Below are positions 21,041-27,501 of a DNA stretch of 27,501 nucleotides, piece by piece. Numbering within the stretch: the first letter of the stretch is position 1; every line of letters begins with the position of its first letter. The position numbers and the translations under genes are program-made. Origin of the DNA: a virus; IMG/VR virus record IMGVR_UViG_3300048773_000053, positions 1 to 27,501 of that record, one strand, 5' to 3'. The notes under the pieces were generated by a model. That model made no database searches, had not been told where the DNA came from, and saw nothing but the letters and a program-made list of their open reading frames with translations.

Positions 21041-21343
21041 TCAGGTTGCCGCGGACCCATTGGCGCCGCCCCGGATGACGTCCGGGATGGTGGTGGCCCC
21101 CCAGGCAGGGCGGGCCGGGTGATAGCTGTCCTGCTTGCTGGCCTGCGGTTTCCCGCTGGTTCCGGACGGCATCGGTGCAGGGATGGTTACGGACGGGTCC
21201 GACTGCTGGGCGCTGGGTATCTCCGGGTCAACCGGTGAGGACCCCGGTGCGGTCATCGCTTCGGAGTTGGAGCACATCCGGTTGCCGCCGGACTGGCTGG
21301 TTGGCCACATGCTGTTTTTAGCCAGCGGCGACAGGTCTTTCAT
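21041..21343 (-). CDS. Low-complexity hypothetical protein
   Basis: 100 residues with Ser, Pro, Thr and Gly dominant and a short helical N-terminus (MKDLSPLAKNSMW). Contains PAWGATTIPDVIRGGANG near the end. The ATG overlaps the previous stop (ATGA), which supports translation. No known domain. Confidence 0.6.
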   Translation of the reverse strand: MKDLSPLAKNSMWPTSQSGGNRMCSNSEAMTAPGSSPVDPEIPSAQQSDPSVTIPAPMPSGTSGKPQASKQDSYHPARPAWGATTIPDVIRGGANGSAAT

Positions 21344-21918
21344 CAGGGCCGCACATCCCGGCCGCCGCGCAGCACGTGCCCGCCGCCGCCCGGCTGGAAG
21401 GCGCTGTTGCCCGCCTCCGGCTCGGACATGCCCGGCAGCTTCGGCCCGCTGCTGGCGTAGCCGATGTCGTTGGCCTGGGTGGAGTCCCGCGGGCCGGACA
21501 GGTCATCCTGCACGGTCTCGCTCTGGTAAGTGCCGGAGCTGTAGGACCCGGGCTGGGTGTAGGAGATGGAGGTGCCGCCGCCCACGGTGTTGGGAGTGGT
21601 CGCCCCACCCGGCGCGCCGGACTGCACGATGTCGGATTCTGGCAGGCCGGTGAAACCGTCATCGGTCTGGCCCGGCTCATTGGTCGGGTCAGCGCCCGAG
21701 CCGTCGACCGCGCCCTGGGTGCCGGGCGCTCCGGTGCCCATCGGCAGGGTACCGCCGAACAGCGCGTCGCCCCAGCCGCCCGGCGGGTACTGGCCCGGCA
21801 TGTTGGTGGTGTCGCTGCCCTTGGGCCGCTGCCCGGAAAACGCATTGCTGGGATCGGTCCCGGAGACGTTGCCGCCCCCGGCGTTGTCGTCCGGCTTCTG
21901 GGTGGGCGTGATAGCCAT
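21343..21918 (-). CDS. Gly/Pro/Ser/Thr-rich disordered protein
   Basis: 191 residues with almost no hydrophobic core: Gly, Pro, Ser, Thr, Asp and Asn dominate (for example NMPGQYPPGGWGDALFGG and NTVGGGTSISYTQPGSYSSG). GAGGAG lies 6 bases before the ATG. No collagen-type GXY register. It could be a virion-associated linker or decoration protein and has many potential O-glycosylation sites, but this is inference. Confidence 0.65.
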   Translation of the reverse strand: MAITPTQKPDDNAGGGNVSGTDPSNAFSGQRPKGSDTTNMPGQYPPGGWGDALFGGTLPMGTGAPGTQGAVDGSGADPTNEPGQTDDGFTGLPESDIVQSGAPGGATTPNTVGGGTSISYTQPGSYSSGTYQSETVQDDLSGPRDSTQANDIGYASSGPKLPGMSEPEAGNSAFQPGGGGHVLRGGRDVRP

Positions 21919-21995
21919 CGCGGGCTCCTCATGATTGGAGCCCGGCTCCCCAGGAGGCCGCGGGCGGGTATGTACCTGCTCTTATCGTACGCGGG

Positions 21996-22412
21996 TCAAA
22001 GCCGCCCGCCATAAGCCTGCATCAGCTGCTGCTTGGTCACGTCCGCGACAGCCGACAGGTCCGCTCCCTGGCTGACCGCGTAATCGACCCAGGCTTGCTT
22101 CGGGTCAGCCGGCTTCGGCTGCTCCATCTCCTGCCCCGCCGCGGCAGCCGGTTCCGCCGCGCTGGCCGTCCCGGGCTCCGCGGGAACGGGCCCGGCCGCG
22201 GTCTGCGGCGGCGCGGATACCGGAGCCTGCACGGGCGGCGCGGCAGGCGGCGGCGCGGAGACGGGCTGGGGCACCGGCACCTGTACCGCCATCCGGCCGC
22301 GGATCAGGTCCTCGCCCTCAGCATCCGGCAGCTCCAGCAGGTACCCCGCGTTCGGCCACGGCCGGCCATCCGCGCGCCCGCCGGAGATTGAGATCACCAT
22401 AGCGACCCACAT
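21996..22412 (-). CDS. Hypothetical protein with Ala/Pro-rich linker and C-terminal helix
   Basis: 138 residues from the ATG at 22412, chosen for the ATGA overlap and GGAAGGGCGAA ribosome site; the longer frame runs through the zinc-ribbon gene. It has an N-terminal beta part (WVAMVISISGGRADGRPWP and YLLELPDAEGEDLI), a Pro/Ala-rich linker, then a C-terminal helical motif (WVDYAVSQGADLSAVADVT, LMQAYGG) resembling small phage LysM-less tail or head accessory ends. Position next to capsid genes suggests a virion or assembly role. Confidence 0.65.
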   Translation of the reverse strand: MWVAMVISISGGRADGRPWPNAGYLLELPDAEGEDLIRGRMAVQVPVPQPVSAPPPAAPPVQAPVSAPPQTAAGPVPAEPGTASAAEPAAAAGQEMEQPKPADPKQAWVDYAVSQGADLSAVADVTKQQLMQAYGGRL

Positions 22413-22678
22413 CAGTTCGCCCTTCCTGGCAGCGTTGATTCCGCTGAGCACTGGATGCACTGGAAATTGCCCCGGTCGGCGCTGTCGGAGATGACCAGCG
22501 TGCCGGGGATGCCGACATGCCCGCAGGGCAGCCGCTGCGCCAGTATCCCGGTATCTACGCAGCGCAGGCAGATGTGCTGGCCGTCCGGCAGCACGGTGGC
22601 GCGGCCCCCAGCGGACCCGTTGCAGGCCCCGCACCGAATGCGCTCTTTAACGGCGGGCAGCCGTTTGCGGTTACTCAC
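22412..22678 (-). CDS. Double zinc-ribbon-like small protein
   Basis: 88 residues, GTG at 22678, overlapping the previous stop by 8 bp. Cys pairs RCGACNG and ICLRCVD, a Cys-x-His (LPCGHVG) and a last pair QCIQCS suggest two zinc sites. No HNH catalytic histidines. It is coupled by ATGA to the next gene. Function unknown; nucleic-acid or protein binding is possible. Confidence 0.68.
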   Translation of the reverse strand: MSNRKRLPAVKERIRCGACNGSAGGRATVLPDGQHICLRCVDTGILAQRLPCGHVGIPGTLVISDSADRGNFQCIQCSAESTLPGRAN

Positions 22679-23012
22679 GCGCCCTGCCCGCGCGGCTGGG
22701 TTCCCGTGCCGCACCCTCCTGCCGCACGGGAACCTCTTCCAGCCACGCGAACTCCTGACTGTGCACGCCGGTACCGGGCTTGCCGGCGATCTCCGCCAGC
22801 GGGCGCCCAATCCCGATCAGCAGCGCATTGCAGAACTGGCAGCGCCAGATCGCGATCCGTACCGCTGCCGTGCCGTCCGCCACGGCGGCGTCGGCCACCA
22901 TGAAGGACCGCTTATCCCGCGGCGCACAGTGCGGGCCGGCCATGACCGGGCACGCTTCCGCCTCACGGAACGGCTGTGCGCCGCCCGTCATCAGGAACGC
23001 CTCCGGTGGCAT
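22671..23012 (-). CDS. Hypothetical protein with a Cys-pair motif
   Basis: 113 residues, ATG at 23012 with GAGGGAGAGG upstream. ACPVMAGPHC and RCQFCNALL may bind one zinc. AAVRIAIWRCQFC is beta-like and the C-terminus is Arg/Glu-rich. It is the first gene after the capsid gene (26 bp away), so a head accessory role is possible but not shown. Confidence 0.63.
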   Translation of the reverse strand: MPPEAFLMTGGAQPFREAEACPVMAGPHCAPRDKRSFMVADAAVADGTAAVRIAIWRCQFCNALLIGIGRPLAEIAGKPGTGVHSQEFAWLEEVPVRQEGAAREPSRAGRARE

Positions 23013-23038
23013 GGCCTCTCCCTCGGTTACTCGCTGTA

Positions 23039-24316
23039 TTACGTCGATGCCCCAGCGTAGTACTTGATCGCTCCGGTCTGGTCGACCAGGGTGCCGTCAC
23101 CACGCAGGATCGCGCGGAACGTCACCAGGTCGCTGCCGAACGCGAAGTCGTCGGACCGCTCGAACCGGACCCCGCCGACCAGGCGCACGAAGAACTGGCT
23201 GAAGTCCCCGAAGCAGATCGCCTTGGCCGAGGTGGCCATAGCGGGCATGAACGGGTCCGCGACCAGCGGCTTGCCGAGCAGCAGGTCCGGAGATCCCAGA
23301 ACCGCACTCGGCTCCCAGATCGGGCGCCCCACGGTGTCCGTAATCTTCCGGAACCCCCCGATGGTCTTGTCCGCTGCCAGCCAGTAACAGCTTCGTGACT
23401 GACGGTAGGGCGCTATCACGGAGTATTCCATGTCGACCAGGTTGGCGTAGCTCGGCGCACCGGACACGCCAGTCGTGGCACCGGTCACGCCGAGGGTAGC
23501 CAGGTTGATCAGGCCGTTGGGCCCACCAGAGCCGGTGCCGTTGACCAGGGCGTTCCCGAAGTTGTTCCCGAGCGCGCGACCCGCCTGCATGGCCAGGTAG
23601 CCGAGCAGGTCGACCGCAGTGTCATCGATCAGCTCCCGGGCCACCTGGAGCAGGACGCCGTACTTGTACGCGCTCAAAGAAATCATGCTGAACGCCGGGT
23701 CAGACGTCGGCAGCGTTGCGTTCTGCGCTGCGGTCAGGGACGGTGACGGAGGGTTACCCGGAGAGGAGTGCGCAGTGGTCTTCGGGACCTGAAGCGTCTC
23801 GCCGCCGCCCGTGTTAAGGACAGTGGGGCCGCACTGCATGATGCCCGAAACTTCGATGAGGTGCGCGATCAGCATGTCATAGAAGTCGGTCGGGATGACG
23901 GAGCTGGCGTTGGTGCTGCTGCTCGCGCCGGCGGTGGTCAGGATGCGGTAGTTGATCGGCCCGGGAGCGCCGTGCCGGATCTCCAGCGCCCGGGACGCCC
24001 CCTCGTCACCGCGGGCCCACTTGCGCACCTCTGCCAGCGTGTCGCGCTGGGCCGGGGTGCCCTCGGGGCCTTCCTTCTTGCGGCCGGACAGGGCGTCGTA
24101 GGCGTCATCCGCCTGCTTGGCCCGGCCCTCGGTGTCCAGGACCGCCTTGATCCGGGTGTCGAGGGTGGTCATCTCCTCGTTGTAGGCGTCCCACTTGCCC
24201 TGCTCCTCCGGCGTGAAGGCGCGGTTCTCGTTGGCCGCGTCCTCAGCGATTTTCTTCGCGTCGTTCCAGACGTTCATACGACGGTCGCGGAGCCGCTTGG
24301 CGACTTCTGATGCCAT
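23039..24316 (-). CDS. HK97-family major capsid protein
   Basis: 425 residues. Residues about 1-115 are a charged, helical delta domain (KRLRDRRMNVWNDAKKIAED, then EEQGKWDAYNEEMTTLDTRI) that acts as built-in scaffold and is removed by the protease. After it come SSVIPTDFYDMLIAHLIEVS, VPKTTAHSSPG, the long-helix region YGVLLQVARELIDDTAVDLL, the N-arm/P-domain segment GNALVNGTGSGGPNG, and DLLLGKPLVADPFMP with FGDFSQFFVRL near the end, all as in HK97 gp5-like proteins. GAAGGG precedes the ATG. It follows portal and protease in canonical order. Confidence 0.95.
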   Translation of the reverse strand: MASEVAKRLRDRRMNVWNDAKKIAEDAANENRAFTPEEQGKWDAYNEEMTTLDTRIKAVLDTEGRAKQADDAYDALSGRKKEGPEGTPAQRDTLAEVRKWARGDEGASRALEIRHGAPGPINYRILTTAGASSSTNASSVIPTDFYDMLIAHLIEVSGIMQCGPTVLNTGGGETLQVPKTTAHSSPGNPPSPSLTAAQNATLPTSDPAFSMISLSAYKYGVLLQVARELIDDTAVDLLGYLAMQAGRALGNNFGNALVNGTGSGGPNGLINLATLGVTGATTGVSGAPSYANLVDMEYSVIAPYRQSRSCYWLAADKTIGGFRKITDTVGRPIWEPSAVLGSPDLLLGKPLVADPFMPAMATSAKAICFGDFSQFFVRLVGGVRFERSDDFAFGSDLVTFRAILRGDGTLVDQTGAIKYYAGAST

Positions 24317-24405
24317 TTTTATTTCCCTTCTGTGAATGGCATCTGCACCGGCTCCGTCCGTACGCTTACGCAGCTACGGCCACGGCAGATATTTACTTGT
24401 GTGAA

Positions 24406-24421
24406 CTGACCGGCTGGTCAG
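24406..24421. terminator. Small perfect hairpin at the protease stop codon
   Basis: CTGACC, 4-base loop, GGTCAG. It overlaps the protease stop and precedes the capsid leader, where a weak terminator or RNA-processing site could adjust the capsid-to-protease ratio. No T-tract. Confidence 0.35.
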
Positions 24422-25428
24422 CCCTCGTCTTTGTAGGGATCGTCCTGGTTGTTCATGAGGTCCAGCAGCGCGTTGGCGCCGGTCATGACGGGCTTCGGCG
24501 GGGCCGGCTTGGTCTGCGGCTTCGGCCGCCCGCCATCGCGGCTGGTGACCTTGAAGAACTCCATCGCGCGGCCCTCGTCCAGCCGGCAGCGGACCTCCTC
24601 CACATCGCCCTGCACCCAGCCGGCCAGCGACACGACCGCGCCGTCGATCGCACGCGCCCCCGCGGTGGCGTCCGGGTAGGCGGGATCAAGCACGGGCGCG
24701 ACGTCCACCAGTTCCACGCTGTGCAGGGTGCGCATCGGGTAGTTGAACTCGGACACGCCCCACTCGTCGCCGCCGGGCAGCACCCGGAACGCGAAGCTGG
24801 AGTGCCGGATGTCGCCGCGCTGCACGTATTCGAGCACGTCAGAGCGGGCGTTGGGCGGCTCTACCTCATACGACAGCCCGGTCTCATCAATCGCCAGCTG
24901 TAGCGTGCGGGCGTAGGTGGTGCCCAGCAGGCCGTCGTCGCGATGGTTGTACCGGCACACCACGTTCGGCCAGCCCTCAGTGCGGCTCTCGTTGAAGCTG
25001 GTCTCCCCGACCTGCTCCACGAAACCGCCGAGCCGCCGGGACAGCTTGCCGAAGCACGCGGCGTACCCGAAGATGTGCTTCGCGGTACTGCCGTTGGGCG
25101 CCGAGCGGATCTCCGGCGGGAACCGGGTGAACCGCCGCTCGGGGAAACCATCGAGCGTGACCTCGCCGAACATAGCCCGCTCCGCGCCGGAGACCTTGAC
25201 GCCGTATTTGCGCGCGGCAGCCAGAATCTTCGGCATGGCCGGCTTGCCGAACGGCGACTGCGGTGCGCGAGCCAGCGCGTTGCGGACATGCGCCGCGTCA
25301 TGAATCGGGAAATGCCGCTTGGACCGCGGAACGGTCTTTCCGCTCGCGTCCTTTGATCCGCCGGCCTCGATGTGGGCAAACGCAGAATCCGGCAGGTCGC
25401 TTTCGGCCTGACCTGTGAGAGGTGCCAT
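24418..25428 (-). CDS. HK97-type prohead protease with an N-terminal extension (DUF6582-like)
   Basis: 336 residues, longer than the usual 180-230. Residues about 115-270 are the protease: His162 in YNHRDDGLLG and Ser211 in IRHSSFAF with VELVDVAPVLDPAYPD fit the His/Ser dyad of the U35 family. Residues 1-80 form an extra domain: SAFAHIEAGG, TVPRSKRHFPIHDAAHVRNA and SPFGKPAMPKILAAARKYG. This matches the DUF6582 segment seen fused to phage head proteins. The Lys/Pro-rich C-terminus may act as scaffold. AAGGAAG lies 8 bases before the ATG; the portal stop is 25 bp upstream. Confidence 0.92.
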   Translation of the reverse strand: MAPLTGQAESDLPDSAFAHIEAGGSKDASGKTVPRSKRHFPIHDAAHVRNALARAPQSPFGKPAMPKILAAARKYGVKVSGAERAMFGEVTLDGFPERRFTRFPPEIRSAPNGSTAKHIFGYAACFGKLSRRLGGFVEQVGETSFNESRTEGWPNVVCRYNHRDDGLLGTTYARTLQLAIDETGLSYEVEPPNARSDVLEYVQRGDIRHSSFAFRVLPGGDEWGVSEFNYPMRTLHSVELVDVAPVLDPAYPDATAGARAIDGAVVSLAGWVQGDVEEVRCRLDEGRAMEFFKVTSRDGGRPKPQTKPAPPKPVMTGANALLDLMNNQDDPYKDEG

Positions 25429-25453
25429 TACATGACTTCCTTTGCTCGCGGCA

Positions 25454-27001
25454 TCAATGACCCCTGCCGTTTCCGTGACCGTTCATTGCAGGCCGGCTGG
25501 CGGGCTCCGGCGGAATCCACGCACCGACGTACTCCGGCTCCCGGCCACCGCCGTCGTGACCGCCGTTACGGGCGCGCAGCGCCTGCCAGGCGGCCAGGAA
25601 CGAGCGCTCGATTGGGTCGTTCACCGCGGCGCGCTGAGAGTCCAGAATGCTGCCGTACAGCGCTTCGGGAGATTCGGCGGGTGGCGGGTCGCCCGGTCCG
25701 GATGACGCAGCCAGGCCCTCGGGCTGGAGTTTCTTCAGCCGGTCCGCGGCCAGGTCCATCTCCAGCGTCAGGCTGGGCATCATCGAGTTGGGGATGCCGC
25801 GCACCGACCGGGACATGGCCACCAGGACTTCCAGCGGGATAGCCTCGGCGCCCACGCCGTCCGGCAGCGGCTCCAGGTCTTCCAGGTCACGCAGCTCGTC
25901 AATGGTGCGCAGGCCCATGTTCCGCTGAACGTTGTAGATGCTGGTCCGGGTCTGGAGGTCGGTCTTCAGCAGCGCGTCGGAGTTGAACCGCAGGTACCGC
26001 TGGGAGGGCAGCAGCGGGAAGAACGCCGTCTCCAGCCGGACCAGCCACGGGCGCAGCGCCTCGATCACCTGGAGGGTGGACTGCTCGACCGTGGAATACG
26101 TGAGACTGTCGCCCTTGGTGCCGCCCACCCGGTCCGGCGGCAGCCCGAACACCGCGGCGATCTGGGTGGCGTTCATCTGCATGGCCTGGATGAACTGCGC
26201 CTCGGACGGCGGTACGACGACGGGCTTATAGTCCCAGTCACGCCCATAAACGAGGGGTTCGCGGCGGCGCATCGAGTCGACCAGCTGCTGCCGGATCTGC
26301 GCGGACTGGTCGGCGTCGATCTCGATCTCGTTGTTCTGGAACGTGCCGGGCGGAAAGCCGCCGCTCTTGTACCAGTCAGTGCCGTAGCGCTGGGCTTCCA
26401 GGCCGGACAGTGTGGTCAGCGCGAACGCGCGCAGCGGGGAGATGCCCTCGGTCTTGCCGGCGATGGAGAACGCCTTGATGTGGAACAGCTCATCGCGCCG
26501 CATCAGCCGGCCGTAGACGTAGATCCGGGTCCGCAGCGGGTTCCACGGCTGCTGCTCGTCGTCCTGGACGTTGACGTCCTGCGGCGGAATCCACTCGATG
26601 CCGGTGGGGAACCCGTAGCCGTCGCGGCCGGTGATGAAGCCCCAGGCGTTGCCCTGGAGGACCAGCGACGTCATGCAGGTGAACAGCCAGTCGTACAGGG
26701 TGCCGGACACCGATGGGGCGTCGAAGATGGAAGGGCCGTCCCAGCGGGCCGCGCGGCCATTACTGCCGGCCCGGGTATAAATCTTGATCGGCAGGGAGGC
26801 GAGGGATTCAGCCAGCAGCCGGGCACAGGCGAACAGCGCCGGAAGGCCCAGCGCCTCTTCTACGCCGTAGAAGGCCCGGGTTGGGTGGATCGGGCCGCCC
26901 TGGCTGAACTTGAAGAACGGAGAGTCCCAAGGGCGCCACGGAACGCCACCAATGACACGGGACTCAGAGCGCCTAGCCTGGATACGCTCGATGAGCCCCA
27001 C
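25454..27001 (-). CDS. HK97-family portal protein
   Basis: 515 residues, GTG start at 27001. It has the family layout: an N-terminal arm (ALGLPALFACARLLAESLAS, then LPIKIY), the WLFTCMTSLVLQGNAWGFI core helix, ELFHIKAFSIAGKTEGISPL, and the crown/stem region AAVFGLPPDRVGG followed by the helix with EALRPWLVRLETAFFPLL and YLRFNSDALL. The Gly/Pro-rich tail is disordered. Twelve copies normally form the DNA-entry vertex. It is the first of the head trio; a terminase would be expected just beyond the right edge. Confidence 0.95.
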   Translation of the reverse strand: MGLIERIQARRSESRVIGGVPWRPWDSPFFKFSQGGPIHPTRAFYGVEEALGLPALFACARLLAESLASLPIKIYTRAGSNGRAARWDGPSIFDAPSVSGTLYDWLFTCMTSLVLQGNAWGFITGRDGYGFPTGIEWIPPQDVNVQDDEQQPWNPLRTRIYVYGRLMRRDELFHIKAFSIAGKTEGISPLRAFALTTLSGLEAQRYGTDWYKSGGFPPGTFQNNEIEIDADQSAQIRQQLVDSMRRREPLVYGRDWDYKPVVVPPSEAQFIQAMQMNATQIAAVFGLPPDRVGGTKGDSLTYSTVEQSTLQVIEALRPWLVRLETAFFPLLPSQRYLRFNSDALLKTDLQTRTSIYNVQRNMGLRTIDELRDLEDLEPLPDGVGAEAIPLEVLVAMSRSVRGIPNSMMPSLTLEMDLAADRLKKLQPEGLAASSGPGDPPPAESPEALYGSILDSQRAAVNDPIERSFLAAWQALRARNGGHDGGGREPEYVGAWIPPEPASRPAMNGHGNGRGH

Positions 27002-27213
27002 GGGCGGGTGGTCCCTTTGCTAGCAGGAGAACCCGGCTCCGCAAAGGGCCACAGGCAAAACGATACGATCACAGGCTACGCCCTATTTGCTCAAGGCGCG
27101 CTACCTGCGGTAACGGATCGCGAATTCTCCGGTGCAGCCGGCAGGGCCCAGCCCGCCGGCACTGACCCGGAGACAGTAGCTAATCTACGGCCAGCTACGT
27201 GGCCAATCGCACA
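27002..27213. other. 212-bp non-coding stretch upstream of the portal gene
   Basis: No supported coding frame. It holds one clear hairpin at 27137-27160 (GCCGGC arms, 12-base interior), possibly the terminator of the membrane-protein gene. An AAGGGAC ribosome-like site 13 bases from the portal GTG is the only other signal. A promoter for the head operon is likely here but no good -35/-10 pair stands out. Confidence 0.5.
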
Positions 27214-27498
27214 TTACCGGCCCGGCGGCGCCTCCGCGGGAGGCTGCCCGGCACCGCGCGGTGGCAGGCCCGCACCGGCCTGAAAGCCGACAATGACCGC
27301 GCCGTAGAGCAGGCCCGCCAGCCACGCCAGCGCGAAGAATGCCGCGGCTACGCTCACGCAGACTTTGGCCAGCGTCCAGCCGATCGCGGTGCCGATCGCG
27401 GCGAGCACGGTGGCGACGGCGTAGAACGGGCGCGCGGCGGTGATCCGCCTGGACTGCTCCCGGGCAGTAACGGGCGCGTGCTCAGCGGAAGTGGTCAT
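27214..27498 (-). CDS. Small two-helix membrane protein
   Basis: 94 residues, ATG at 27498. Two hydrophobic helices (FYAVATVLAAIGTAIGW and VAAAFFALAWLAGLLYGAVI) lie between a polar N-terminus and a Gly/Pro-rich tail. It ends 212 bp before the portal gene. Its 5' flank is cut by the window edge, so ribosome site and operon membership are unknown. Confidence 0.6.
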   Translation of the reverse strand: MTTSAEHAPVTAREQSRRITAARPFYAVATVLAAIGTAIGWTLAKVCVSVAAAFFALAWLAGLLYGAVIVGFQAGAGLPPRGAGQPPAEAPPGR

Positions 27499-27501
27499 GG
27501 G

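Noticed and set aside
1-27501. CRISPR arrays, transposons, integrase or attachment sites
   Set aside because: No regularly spaced repeats outside coding sequence, no transposase or recombinase motifs and no tRNA-like target were found.

Overview
The window reads as part of a tailed (HK97-fold) bacteriophage or prophage of a GC-rich actinomycete. The phage call rests on a contiguous portal, prohead protease and major capsid protein block at 23.0-27.0 kb and on tail-fibre, tail-spike and minor-tail type proteins at 0-5.2 kb. The actinobacterial host call rests on high GC throughout, many GTG starts, an Scr1-type regulator (helix-turn-helix plus DUF5753) with two DUF397-like partners, and a small hydrophobic protein of the DUF6131 type. 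No integrase, attachment site, terminase, tape measure, lysin or replication gene is visible, so free phage and prophage cannot be told apart. No tRNA, rRNA or CRISPR array was found.

Almost everything is transcribed leftwards (minus strand). Reading in that direction: a small membrane protein (27.5 kb), portal, prohead protease with an extra N-terminal domain, and major capsid protein. Next come two or three small zinc-ribbon proteins and a run of low-complexity Gly/Pro/Ser/Thr-rich small proteins (20.6-22.4 kb). A nucleotide-sugar module follows (SDR epimerase, NDP-sugar C-methyltransferase and cupin, all overlapping), then a small structural-looking beta protein. After that comes a block of an O-methyltransferase-like protein and four GT-A type glycosyltransferases (14.3-17.5 kb), and the Scr1-type regulator with a DUF397-like neighbour. 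Then come a degenerate phospholipase-D-like protein, a DUF6131-like protein and four small translationally coupled genes that lead into a GT-B glycosyltransferase. The left part has a dTDP-glucose 4,6-dehydratase-like enzyme, a small methyltransferase, a beta-helix tail spike, and four tightly packed tail genes. The last of these runs off the left edge.

A plus-strand island interrupts this: an RtcB RNA ligase with two small genes (7.3-8.9 kb), and a DUF397 gene (9.4-9.7 kb). Its right border is a perfect 18-bp inverted repeat between convergent genes.

Working model (inference): the phage carries its own sugar-tailoring and glycosyl-transfer set (two SDR enzymes, a C-methyltransferase, a cupin, two methyltransferases, five glycosyltransferases), interleaved with virion genes. 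Glycosylation of the virion or of a host surface glycan is the most economical explanation. RtcB would repair RNAs cut by host defence nucleases. The most unusual structural details are a tail-spike gene bracketed by two identical 55-bp repeats, a small zinc-ribbon gene whose 3' end is a copy of the RtcB C-terminus, and a minor tail protein with two lectin-like domains and a 54-bp tandem repeat.
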